A stretch of 64,000 nt of DNA from Isoetes taiwanensis. Its lineage: Eukaryota; Streptophyta; Lycopodiopsida; Isoetales; Isoetaceae. How positions within the stretch are numbered: position 1 is the first letter of the stretch; the number at the start of each line of letters is the position of its first letter. Positions 44,906 through 56,829 of the stretch are shown piece by piece. The position numbers and the translations under genes are program-made. Under the pieces are notes generated by a model. It was not told the DNA's origin. It saw nothing but the letters and a program-made list of their open reading frames with translations, and searched no databases. Location: contig JAJEKV010000020.1 of assembly GCA_021234155.1 (NCBI GenBank), positions 7,610,563 through 7,674,562 on the forward strand, written 5' to 3'.

Positions 44906-46107
44906 ATATGTTGATGACTGCTCAAAACCCACTGTTACCTGTAAACTGGCGGGGCAGATGTTCGAACTGGATAACTGGTTGAAGGAAGAAGGAAGAAGGC
45001 ATATCGGCCATGGCAGGCTGCATAATGGCATCGTCGTTTATCGGCATCAAGCTTTCTCTCTACACCAGCGTCGAGTTTTGCCTTTGCCATTTCGGCACCA
45101 TTCATAGTGCCACCCCGAATATGCATTCTTGACCTATGTTTTGTAGATTGAATGCTTGACAACAGCATGGGAAGAGGGCAAAACAACAGGTTCTTTAATC
45201 TTTAAAACAATCAGCATTCTATCATTCCTGCATCTCACATCTGCTTCCATTTGCGAATATTACGTCCCATTTCTTAAACAGCAATCAATTCTATCCTTGA
45301 AGTATCTGGGACTTAATAAGCTGTTAGACCTGATAGAACCCAAAATATGGAAAATGTTAAGTAATTGGTTGATAGCTTCTGTTGTTTATAATCTGCTAAC
45401 TCCTGCAGGAACTACAAATAAGGAATTGCCTATAGTTTCTGGTTGAGTTTATCTGCATGTTAGCGGTACGTAACAAATGGAGGATAGCAGTTTCTTTTGT
45501 ACATTCTCATTTCCCTGTTTTCCAAAGTCAAGTGCAGATTCGACCACGGTTCTACAACAAACATCAAGTAAGTCTATATTTAAGAAGCATAACTTGATCT
45601 TTTGATATTGGTGCACCATGCTATGTATCCATCTTGCTCCCCTGTGACCATGAAAGTGGTAAATGCTTATTACTTTAATGTCTCAGCATGCTGGTTGTTA
45701 ATGCAAATGTTTTCTAGGTAGAGGATCCTCTATAGAATTTTCTTCTTTATTAAGCAGAGCAAAGAGGACAATTACATTAGTTAAGAATTAAGAAGCATTG
45801 AAAGTTGTGGGTTCATGGAAGACATTTCTAATTTGGCGGAAATAAGAGAAGAATTGTAGCATATTGCCCTATGAGAAGACTCTCGTTTTTCTGCAAGTTA
45901 TATATTCAGCTTTCACAAATTTTTAACTGCATGGGATTCTTCATCAAAAGCTTCTTCTGTAGCTTGAAAATATGTGAGAGGTTGATTTCTAGGTTTTGCC
46001 AGCAGGAAATTTTGAATTGGGTAATGCCATTTGACTAGAATGATGGTTGAGCTATATATTTGTGAGAGACTGTAACATTTCACATGGGTCCTTTCTAAAA
46101 ATTTCAG
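44906..46107. other. Region between MOC1 and the kinase, no gene recognised
   Basis: This holds the divergent 5' flanks of MOC1 (minus) and the kinase (plus). A 96-codon open frame at 45,156-45,446 has no family signature and is rich in hydrophobic residues by chance. Kinase promoter or upstream exons may lie here. Confidence 0.4.
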
Positions 46108-47998
46108 CATATGTTTGCAGCATCATCTTCGTCTTTTTTTCATCTTCATCGATTGCTTCACCAAAGCTCAGCTCAATTCCTTCACAAGCAAAAATGGTTA
46201 AAACGTTTACAATGTCTGAAATAACTCGGATGACAAAGATTTTTTCACGTGAAATTGGCCATGGAGGCTTTGAAACAGTCTATAAAGGCCAGCTCACTGA
46301 TGGCACCATTGTTGCTGTGAAGCATGCTAAAAAAAGGTATTTTTTTGGTTTTGAAGTTGGCTTTGATTGTAGGTTTTTTTGATATGTGGAGAAGTTAAGT
46401 TACTCTAGATTTTTTGGTCCATAAAATGGAACACATTTTCCTACTTTGTCTACGAATTCATGATGGGTGGCATAATTTCATGTTAAACCGCATGTATTTG
46501 ACAAAAAATGCAAACATCCCTATTTCCCTAAACCACCCCAAAATCATACTTGCCAATATTAAGAAATGCAATTACCCAGAATGAAAGTACACAGTCCCAG
46601 CATCCATGCACGCCGAGTTCAACTCAAGACTTCTGTATCCACAATCCAAGGCCTCTGCTAGTGGAAGGTTGACTTGAAGGTTCACTAATCAGTAGATCTT
46701 GTTTTATTTTATCTAAGGTTGCTTTAGATACCTGTACCTATTTGTTATTAGCAAGAACAATAAGTAAGCATGTAATAGTTTAGATATAAAGATGAAGTAT
46801 CCTTTCTGAACACGTCCATTAACCAAACCTTAAAAACTAGGCTTCCACTTTAATAAGTATTTCTTATGTTTAACAAAATGTTGATAAACTACAGGATACC
46901 ATGGCTCAAGGATTTGCCCAGTTCAAGTCAGAAGTTACAATGCTGTCTAAAGTGGAATACCTAAATTTGGTAAGCCTACTTGGTTACTTGGAGGATGAGC
47001 GGGAACACATACTTGTCGTTGAATATGTGCCTAATGGAAGCTTACATGAACATCTCCAAGGTTTGTGCCTTAGTTTGGCAGATTACATAGGAGCATTCTT
47101 AGAATTCTGAGGGATCGGTTGAAAAATTGTGCAGGACCAAATGGGCTCGACTTTTCAACAAGATTAGACATCATGATTGACGTGGCACATGCACTCACAT
47201 ATCTTCATTCCTATGCAAGTAGTTTCCCGTCTGAGATGGTTGTATTTGAAGTATTGATAATGTGAACTCAACTTGCCTTCTGTTAGTGACATATATTATT
47301 AGGCATTGAGTAATGATTGGCTGACTTGTGTGACTCTTTTATTGTTAAATTTGAAGGAATAGACACCAATTAGCTGTTCAGAGAGGAAAAGGACTCAAAC
47401 TAAAATTATATTAGATTTTGCAGATCAAACGGTTATTCATAGGGATATAAAATCAACCAATATTCTTTTGACAGACACCTTCAGAGCGAAGCTTGCAGAT
47501 TTTGGGTTCTCAAGGGCTGGGCCTTCTGATAATCTTGCTAGTCATGTCGTGATGGGTGTCAAAGGAACAATTGGCTATCTTGATCCAGAGTACTTTCGAA
47601 CTAAACAGCTATCACCAAAAAGTGATGTGTACTCATTTGGTATAGTTATGCTAGAGACAATCTCTGGAAGGCCACCAATGGAAAAGGTGGTTGGTTCAGT
47701 CCGGACGACTGTAAAATGGGTTAAGTAACAGTTGATCCTGCATCAAGTTAGTAGATTGGTCTTAATCATCATTATTGTTTTTGTTATTTTTCAGGCCTTT
47801 GACAAGTTTGAGGAAGGCAGAGCAATTGATGTTTTGGATTCAAGAATAGAGGCAAACCCAGCTATTGTAGCTGTTTTGGAAAAATTGGTAGACCTTGCAA
47901 TTCAATGTGCTGCTCCTACTAGAAAAGACAGGCCACCCATGAGTGATGTGGCGAAGACCCTTTGGAATATTAGAAGTGAGTTTCAAAACGTCCTTTAA
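46108..47998 (+). CDS. Calmodulin-binding receptor-like cytoplasmic kinase (CRCK-like)
   Basis: Exons are about 46,108 (or 46,121)-46,336, 46,895-47,060, 47,135-47,218, 47,424-47,719 and 47,795-47,998. The protein reads FTMSEITRMTKIFSREIGHG, then VAVKHAKK (catalytic Lys), VVEYVPNGSLHEHL (hinge), VIHRDIKSTNILL (catalytic loop), LADFGFSR (DFG) and KGTIGYLDPEY, ending QCAAPTRKDRPPMSD...LWNIR. This order and wording match plant CRCK kinases, which bind calmodulin and act in calcium/stress signalling. Junctions 2-5 are in phase. Junction 1/2 is not: exon 1 ends in seven A residues then G|GT, giving phase 2, while exon 2 needs phase 0. The third glycine of the nucleotide loop is Glu (GHGGFETV). It may be a pseudogene or a homopolymer error. 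Further 5' exons may exist. Confidence 0.82.
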
Positions 47999-48286
47999 CA
48001 CCAAGATAACCTGTTTCCTGCAAATAAAAATATTATTTTGTAACGCCCCCCTTCGTTCAATCTTGAATTACGTTCTTGGCAATGCGGGAGAAGATACAAC
48101 AACGTACGCTAACAAGATCATGACTAGTAACATTAAGACAAGTAGGGGCAGCCTTCCAAAAGGATAGATCCTCAAAGTGTTTATATATTTTTTTCAACAA
48201 ACCATTTGCGATCCATTTTGTATGTAGCTGGAAAACAAAAAATGACGGCCTATCTTTAAGATGGGAACATGCATTGTATGAAACTT

Positions 48287-48375
48287 GTTTTTGGGTTGCC
48301 CCTAGGGGGGCAATTGTCCATGTGGGTTCATGGCATATTCCAAGTATATGCTAGTATATGCTAGTATATGCCAAG
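48287..48375 (+). repeat. Dispersed repeat, copy 2 downstream of the kinase gene
   Basis: TTTTTGGGTTGCCCCTAGGG followed by CATGTGGGTTCATGGCATAT and AAGTATATGCTAGTATATGC. It is in the same orientation as 44,816-44,905, so the kinase lies between direct repeats 3.5 kb apart. Confidence 0.75.
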
Positions 48376-51300
48376 ATAAGACTCAATGGGATGAGATAAC
48401 ACTCGATGAGAGGTACACTGCTGCACTTCCTTATAATTCACAGTGGATTGGACTCGCTGTTTTGATGGATCAGTTGTAGTTCATCAATTCATGAAGCCTT
48501 TCTATTTGTGTAGTTGGCTAAGCTCCTTCAATTGCTTGTCAAAACAGTAACAGCCATGGTAAGTTTTAAATTGAGCAACGCCGACAGCCATTTTGCATCT
48601 GAATTAATGTTTATTTCTTGCCTTTTCTGTTCTTATCCATTCATGGTTTGATCTTTTCTCATTTCATCTTTTGATACTAGCATTATATGTCGAAACAGCC
48701 TTCTCTCGACCATGACCCCCTCCATAATCTACAAATCAACAGTTGGGATACATGACAAGGTCTAATATGGAATGTTGTGAAACAATGTCTACCTGCTCCC
48801 CTTTCCAAAACAATTTGCATTGATGCCAGAAATGTGAGGAGTTGCTCGTGAGGACATGATTTTTTAATTTTTTGAAGCTAAGACATCACGTATGATTGGT
48901 AGGGTCTGGCATCAAAGGGGCTAGAAAATACTGCTACATTATCATTCTTCTTACTGAAAAACTTAATTTTAATTGTTGTGGAGTCGATGTGCCCAGTCAG
49001 TGGCTAAGGAAGGAAATGGGAGGCCAGAGCTGTAAGGCTGAAGATGCAACTGCAATTTCTGTACAAATAGGAGCCCAGAGCCCAAAGGCTGAAGATGCAA
49101 TTTCTGTACAAAACTCAATACATGAAGAATTGATGATCGTGAGGAGCACAGGAACGTGATCGGTCATGTAAGGCACACAATTGGCATTGGGAAAACGGAA
49201 ACGGTGTGCCGTCTAAATTCAAATGCGATTTATCTTAGGCTTGCTATTGTGGTTAAGGGCATTGAAGTAAAGATCATTTCCAGTGACGATCTGGTGCCAA
49301 CGAAATATGATTTTGCTAATAACTTTATTGGGCCAGTCAATTCAAGTTCATAAATGCATGTATTGCAAAACTTCTTGCCAAGATTAAGTGCTTTGTTGCA
49401 AAAAACACCAAACACCAAACACCAATACGTTGCACTCAAACCCCAAAGTCCATGTGTCCACCTGGATCCTAGTCCAACAAGAGCTCAACATCTAACGAGG
49501 AGTTAATGATGCAAATGGGTACCATCATCTTCACAAAATCTCGTTTTAAAATAGCAATTTCGATCTAAGTACTCTATTGTCTCCAACTATGACTTAAGCC
49601 ACTTCACCCTCTGGCCATGGAGAGCAACCCTCCGTGCGCAGCACCTTGTTTTTTGTTATGGCATGAGGGGCTTGCATGGTCGGAAATAGCAGGGCTCCTA
49701 TTCACGGGAGCTGCTAAGAGCAGCCCGATGGAGGTGGCCGGACCAGCCCGATGGATGGAGGAGGCGATGGAGCCCGATGGATGGGGTATAGAGATTTGGC
49801 TGCCTCTGCCTTGCCAGAACCGGCATCTGATTAGGTTATCTTCCAAGCGACTTGGTGATGCAGGGGAAGCATGAGGTGTTGAATTCCTTGGTTTTGTTGC
49901 TGTCCGATTCGGCTTGTTGTGAACTGTAAGGGTTCAGCTTACTGAAGATTGGCTTGTTGGGTGTTCTTTGGAGTGGGGTTTTGGTCTGTTCTCTGTATTT
50001 CTTGGTGTTTTGAGTAGCAGCCAGTAACTCTCGGGGTTGGGATGGGACTTCCACTGTCGGAATCTTGCAGGTGCTTGCTTGCCAGGTGAAGAGATTTTTC
50101 TGTATATTCAAGACGGAATATGTGGGTGATTCCAGTTTTGTAGCATGTGGATTGATTGAGAGTTCCTCAGCTGTGTTATTCGATTCCTTGATTGTGGAAC
50201 GATTTCTTCCAGAATCTGTATTCTCTGTGATAGAGACGGTTGTAACGCATCAATCGTTTGTTGCATCCACGGATTTGCTTGGAAAGTATATCGGCTGTGC
50301 GGCTGCTGTTCCAATCGCTACTGTGTGGATGGAGACATGGTTGTTAGAGGGTCGAGGCGAAGTGGAGTTGACAGTTGGAGTAGTTGAAATGTTTTAGGAT
50401 GGGGGGGGTTTTGCAGGGATGGTCTGCTTCCTGCAGATGGGAAGCCATGTAATTGCGTTTTAGTTTGCTGTTTTGTGAGGCCACAATTGTGGTCTGTGAA
50501 TGTAAAAATTTGATGTCTTTTCTTGGTGCAAATATTTGTGTCATGTGGATCTACTGTTTATTTTGTTGTGTACGTATGTGAGGCATATGGGGAGCGTGTT
50601 GATATACAAGGGTGTGACGTGTAAAAGTTTGATCCAGCATATTCTGAGAATCATACCTTCATCTAATGGACACAAAAAAACATTAACACATATAGGCATT
50701 AACACAAACAGGCATAATACATGATACCACACTTGTAAGTTGCAATGTCCAGGGTTAGCAAGTGACTAAATGAGGACATTTAATTGGATCTCTCTGCTTA
50801 GGATGAGCCTTTCCTGCATTCCTAGGCTATCCACGTGTCCTTACAAGAAGCGAAGAAAGTGATGTTAAGAAGTTGGACAACACGCAGGAGTTACATTCGT
50901 GGATAGGATGTTGATACGAGCCTTGAAAATTGCTAGCTTTACTTTGCCTTTTACTTCTTCAAAGGTAGCCGTTTTATGTTATCCTTACTTCGGTCTTTGT
51001 CAGTTTTTCATCAATAGTCATATTCATTTATGGTTGGGTTGGAGGATATACTAGAATATTCTCGTGTTTTGTGGGTATTATCACGCTATATGGCCAGATA
51101 TATCCATTTTTTGCATGTTAGACAATAATGTATCGATTTCTGGCTTGCATTTTGTTTGTTAATTGAATTGAATTGAATTTTATCGTCCACCGAGACTAAA
51201 AGGTCTATCAGACCAATACAGGAAAGAGTCAACAGACCCATTACTGTCCAGACTAAACAAAATCCTGCCCCAAAGGATTTTTGAGGAAAAAACCTTCAAA

Positions 51301-53455
51301 GTCATGAGTAGCTTGCTGATAAATTGTACATTTTTGTACATATATACATGTCACTGTGCTGATGCATGCCACATTTGAGCTCTTACGTCGAGAACCTCCT
51401 TGATATAAAATGATAGTGCCATTACTGCAAGCGTATGTAAGAGCATGTGTAACGTCTGATTAATCGTAATCGAGTCAACATATCATGCTCAGATAGCTGC
51501 AAATGCTATATAAATCCAAAGTGTGTGGCATTCATCTGTAACAGCTCCCATTTGGCAACACTGACACATCCTGTTCTCATGCTCCTCACGGGCACATCTG
51601 CATGTTTCAATCTTGAGACAGTGTGTACTAGTGCAAATGGACGCAATTGTTCAACATCTCTTCATGGGCAGATAACATGTACTTCTAGAAACCAGGAGCA
51701 AGTGTGGGATTAATCTGGCTTTTGTAGTGTGTTGTCTTGACCATTTTCAAAGCAGTGCCATCCCAAAGCTTACCAAAAAAGCATGTATCGAGATATTACT
51801 TCGATCGAATGTCATTATTCTATGCCTACATCCATGTTCTTGCATATTCCATCTAGAAAAGTAATATGTGCATTTCTCCTTCCAAAAAGCTTTAAGACGT
51901 TGTGGACCCATTGCTGGTATAGACGAGGTTTGAAAGTTGGGTGTCTCCCGATGTTTACTCTGATGCTCCTTGTGCTATATGTGGGAGCCCGCAATATACA
52001 TCGAATGACTTTCTCCGTCAATGGCTCCCCTTCATATGGGCCCTCCGTCTAACTCGCATCTGGGATGGCCAAACAGACAAGCAGAGGACACAGAGGTGTC
52101 ATTCCAGCCCATCTTCTAGGTGTTCCTATATCAGCAAAAGCAAATATATAACATAAGCACTAACAATACATAATAACAACATTTCATAATCCATCCCGTC
52201 ACAATATATACAATACATCATCAACTCAAAGCATCAAATGGAGGCTCCTACTCGGGCTCAAACTCGGTGGGGGGGAGGGGGGGTCGACTGACGGCTGGGG
52301 GTCTTTAAATAAATCAGATCGAGTTATGACAATGAGTTGGGTTGGCAATAGACAATGGCTAAGGTTGACCACTCCATCCGCCCCTCTTGCACTGTAACTT
52401 GCGGGAGACACAATCTCACGGTACCATCCAATGAGACTACTCCAGGTTGCATCTCCCCAGTCCGATGAGATAGGAAGGATTGCATCTGTCCTTCATGGAG
52501 TGCAATGGCTCCATGGGAAGCTAGAGGCATGAGAAGCTAGAGGATCATGACAACACACATTCTTACTTGACTGAACTCTCCAAATCAAGAGCCAGGCCGA
52601 CACCTGCAATTCCTGAGAGTCAGTGCAACATCATTGACCCAGGAGAGCAGTGCAGATCTGAGGAAGCTGGATCGGCGATGCTCAACACCCAAATTGGCAA
52701 CTCTTTCAGACAATATAGGCATCAAGAATTCTTGGGGGGGGGGACCGTGATTTCATAGTTTTGCGTCACTAAAATCCCTTCAGCTTCTTACAAATCCTCT
52801 CGTCCGCTATGATATTGGATCCGCTCAAGAAAAGCGCTTTCTGCGCATTCCTTTCCAAGAAATCCAGCAGAGGATGGGATAGACATTTGCACTGGAGATA
52901 GAGGCAGAGGCTGGATGCAGGTGCCAGATCTGATCCTCCGCTCCCTCTGTTGCCTTCATGAGGATCCAACCCATTTGAGTCCCGGGATAATCAAATGGCC
53001 GAATCAAATGGTGTCGTGCTAATCAAATGGCCGAATCAAATGGTTCCAGGATTAAATGGCCGAATAGCTTATCTCTATCAGCTCCTTCTTCTACTTGTAT
53101 GACTCCCATGTTTAATCTATTCACGGCCTTTGTATCTCCTATTCTGCCCTATCCCCTGTTCGGCTATTGCAAAGACGTATGCTTTGCGTTGAATGCATTG
53201 ACCGCCGAGCCAAACACATGTAAAGCTCATGTTGGATTATTCTCCCGAGTTTAGATATCTAATACGCTTCAGCATATTGAGGCATCAGAGCTCAAATAAA
53301 AGGGTATGAATGTTAAAACATGTATGCGATTGGCTCTTTGTATATTAGTTAGAATCCTTGATTCCTTGATTTGCATTATACAAAATTGAGTAACCATGTT
53401 CAGATGATAAAGGGTATTTGAGTTTCCAAGGTCTCCAATCTAGAAGATTAGTAGG
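48376..53455. other. Mostly unassigned 5 kb
   Basis: I see no confident gene. Open frames at 48,896-49,159, 49,617-49,874 and 50,065-50,397 lack family signatures. A near-repeat (GCAGCCCGATGGA / GGAGCCCGATGGATGG) occurs near 49,720-49,785. A segment near 51,940-52,060 reads SDAPCAICGSPQYTSNDFL in plus, faintly like a LINE zinc-binding motif, but is too short to call. A poly(G) run sits at 52,267-52,284 and another at 52,735-52,743. Confidence 0.45.
51159..51300 (-). mobile_element. LINE 3'-end remnant
   Basis: AATTGAATTGAATTGAATTT followed by AAAAGGTCTATCAGACCAA is, on minus, a LINE tail ending in repeated TTCAA. It resembles 12,076-12,150 and may be the 3' end of a minus-strand LINE such as LINE B. 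Confidence 0.5.
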
Positions 53456-54460
53456 ATGGTCAATCTTAGAAACCAAAGTAATGAAGCCACTAGAAATGGA
53501 AGGATGCAAATGCTCAGCTTTTTAAAATCCATGCATAAGAGATGTTATGTCTTCCTTGAAGATGTCCCAGAAGTGAATATAAAACTCAGCAAAACCATCC
53601 GGTCCAGGGGATTTACCAAAGCTGAAACTATGAAGAATCTTAAGAATTTCATCCTCTGTAGGAAGAAAGGTAATAGAGGAATCCATATTCTCAATAGGAC
53701 TAAGAAGGATAGAGTCAATCAAGGACTTAAAGGCATTAGCATCCATGAGATCATTAGAAGGAATAGACTTACAATAAAAAATATCTAGTTATTAGCAATA
53801 TCAATCTGATTGTTATGAGAAGAACCAAAATCATCCTGAACCACAGATATAGTATTTCTAAGGAGCCTACTTTTTTCTACTATGAAGAAAAACTTTGTGC
53901 TCCCATAATCCATATATTTAATCTTACACCTTCTAGCAGCACTTTTAGCATCCAACTCGTTCCTAATATGCCTTTCTAGACTCGCTTCACCCAACTACAG
54001 ATTTGAGTTATAAGAATAACACTTTATTGAAGTCCCTTATAATCCAGTCATCAATAGCTTGTAAAGAAAGCCAATTATTAATCTCAATTCAAATAGATTC
54101 CCTGTCCTTGGGGTTAGTAGCAGCATAGATATTGATGATCCCAAAGGAATATCTAGAAATGGAAAGAGTAACAGACTGCCACATTTTGGAAGGGATGTTG
54201 TAGAAGTGATGACGCTTTATGTCATTCTTTCAGATAATGGCTAAACCCCCACTAGCTCCACAAAAATCAATCCATATAAAGGAAGATCCAGGATAGATCC
54301 AGTCACCTAATAGCACTCTCAAAAGAAGGAAGCTTCGATTCTTGAAGAAGGATAACGTCAGCATTATAATGTTTAATCTGTGCTATAGCATGTCTCCTTT
54401 TTAAAGGGACCCTTAATTAACCTTACATTCCAATTGAGGATCTTCATCCACGAGGAATAT

Positions 54461-54491
<31 letters not shown>

Positions 54492-54865
54492 TACTTCTAG
54501 TGTTCTCAGCAGGGGTATTATCATAGCCACTATGTTTGAAGTTGCTATCATGACTGTTTTTTTTTTAATTTTCCTTTTGGCATTCAGACATAGAATAGCA
54601 GTATCAATCAAAGGGCTGCCATGTAAAAGCTCTTCCTTATCCATGTTTTCTTTATCATACCCAAAGTCCTTACTATCACTTGAGTCAGTAGAGCCCCCAG
54701 GAATAAATTGAAATATATTATTAATTTTAGAATTATTCATGGAAGTAACATTGACTTGCCTAGTATCCTTTTCATTTTGAGGAACTCTTGATAAAGGCAT
54801 GTCTAAACCCAATATTCATATCCCCGCATTGGAGTTTCTGCAACATATTCGGTCTCTTGAGTATT
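53456..54865 (-). pseudogene. LINE B (L1 type): ORF1 tail, endonuclease and RT start
   Basis: On minus, an ORF1-like tail (54,812-54,444) runs into a (GATA)n tract and then MKILNWNVR at 54,448, the typical ORF2 start. After frame changes come IAQIKHYNADVILLQESKLP and WIDFCGASGGLAIIW (APE-type endonuclease, about 54,400-54,230). The pre-RT segment (53,994-53,785, with KYMDYGSTKFFF) and the RT N-terminus (FGKSPGPDGFAEFYIHFW) follow, fading near 53,456. Several frameshifts show it is dead. LINE A is inserted at its upstream edge. Confidence 0.8.
54462..54491. repeat. (GATA)n microsatellite
   Basis: Seven or more GATA units lie within LINE B, between its ORF1 tail and the ORF2 start. Confidence 0.95.
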
Positions 54866-56825
54866 CTCATTTTTTTTTTGAAGAACGTGTTTTACTTCAT
54901 ATTATACACTCAAAATATTACAAAGTACTTCCAGAAGTAAGAAATGTCCCTGAAGCATCAATCACTTTTAGATGATCACTCCATATTGGAATTTTAATAC
55001 GATCAGGCCAATTGGAGATCTGAAAGCAATTATACAACTTCTTACGAATTTCTTGAAGCACCACCTGAGAAGAAATACGCTTATTATAAAAGACCTTTCT
55101 TCGCCTTCGCTTCCATACACTCCATATTAGCCAAGACTTTGCCATGTGAAAGGCAATCCTTTTAGAAGTAGTCCACTGATTTGGATAAATACCCAAAAGA
55201 AAGTGCTGACTATCCAAAGATACTCTAAAAAGAGAATGCAGCCAGGACCTAAGACTACTCAGCTCTACACACAAATATAAACAGTGCTCCAATGTTTCAA
55301 TGCACCGCTCACACATTGGGCAAAGTGGGCTTACTCCCGGCAAAGTATTCTCATTTTGATTCAAAAAAGGCTCCAACTCTTCCACAGTATCTTGTTGCAT
55401 TTCCATTAGCTGAAAGGTTTCTAAACATGGATTACTTTTGCAAACCCCTTCTTGCAGAGAGGCCATCTGACCTGCAAATTTGTCTGAAATATTGGGCAAA
55501 AAGGCAGAAGTCTGGTTGCGTAGAACAGCTGGGATACTTTTACAGGAAGGAGTAGAAGATAGGATGAAAGCAATAGATGTGCTCAAGTCCAAATCATTAT
55601 CTTGTTCATTATTAAGGTTAGACAATACCTGATTTGTGTTTGAACATTTAAACTGTCGTTGTAAATCTCCGATAGCTTGATTTTCATGAGTTAGTTGCAA
55701 AGTCACCTGATTCGTTAGAAAAGTGTTTTTGGAAGGGTAACATGCCTCTGAATTAAGATTGACATTTAGAGAGATTCCCTTCTTAACTTCATTTGAGTGA
55801 ATTTCTTCATTTGCATGAGGAACACCATATGGAACCGGCCTCTGAGTAACAGGATCAATGTCATGCAAGACTCCAAAGCAGTCGGGATCGGTAGAAAGAT
55901 GGTCCCAGATAGGAACTTCATGAGAAATAGGATCCATAGAGCTCTTTTCTTGAAGCAGATTAGCAAAGTTCCAAAAACGAATTGAATTCTTGGGATTTTT
56001 TTTTTATAGAAGTGGAGATTTTGCAGCAAAGAAGAATGATTGGGGGAGGGGGGGGGGGGATCAGCAAAGACATGGAGAAAAGCCAAATGCTTAGGGCTAA
56101 AAGAGGGGATGGAATCCATAAGGAAAAATGCAGGAGGAAACAACACAAACACATGCAGAAATCAATAAATTCAGAGGAGTACTAGAAGGGAAAAATGAAA
56201 AGCAGAGGAGATCGAAATATTTGAAAAGACTCTAAATTATCAATCAGAAATCAAAGTGCAACCTCAATTGTCATCTTGAATAAAAGAAGCAGCAGAAAAT
56301 AGGAGACCCGATATCGAGCTATGGTGAAATTCCTTCCAATTGAGAAGAATCTTGCTTGAAATAGACCTCAACAAAAAACTTGAATTATGGCCAATCACAA
56401 TAAACCCGAAATATACCTGAATGAGCAACTTTTTTAGATCCCACAAATCTTCCAACCAGGAGTCAATGATTTCAATTTCAAATTCCACTGTGCTGGGAAC
56501 AAAGGGTAAATAAATTATCCAGAAATACTTGCTGGATGATCAGAGAGCTCTAGAGATCTGTCGGAGAACCCTTCAAAAAACCACAGGAGATTCTTGCTTT
56601 TTCCCTGATAATTGCAAAAATTTTGGTATCCATATGAAGATTGGAATTCAGGAGACTAGAAATTGCTGGCCCTCTACAGGGACAGCAAGGAACTGGATCA
56701 AACAGTGAAATTTTGTGAACTTTGAGCTGTTTTAAGCCAAGAGGTAACTCCGAAAAGGATAAAAGAAACAAGAAAATAGGCGCTCTCATCTTTTCCTTTC
56801 CACTTCCCAATTATTAGTTTGGTTT
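54866..56825 (-). mobile_element. LINE A, internally deleted, with poly(A) tail
   Basis: A run of ten or more A on minus (54,866-54,877) marks the 3' end. The 339-codon frame at 55,937-54,918 begins MDPISHEVPIWDHLSTDPDC, an ORF1-like N-terminus. Around residue 200 it passes without a stop into a zf-RVT-like end, SPLCPMCERCIETLEHCLYLC and W-LIWSVWKRRRRKVFYN. The endonuclease and RT are absent. Upstream (56,820-55,940) looks like a LINE 5' untranslated region. The 5' limit is approximate, set where gypsy sequence stops. Confidence 0.7.
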
Positions 56826-56829
56826 GCTT

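Noticed and set aside
46047-46107. Kinase start at 46,047
   Set aside because: Sequence before 46,108 resembles an intron end (AAAATTTCAG) and matches no kinase N-terminus.
49604-50400. Open frames on both strands near 49.6-50.4 kb as a possible gene
   Set aside because: No family motif, no clear splice sites, composition like surrounding repeats.
51940-52060. CAICG-type zinc-binding motif, possible LINE fragment on plus
   Set aside because: Only about 40 residues, with weak similarity and no neighbouring RT motifs on that strand.
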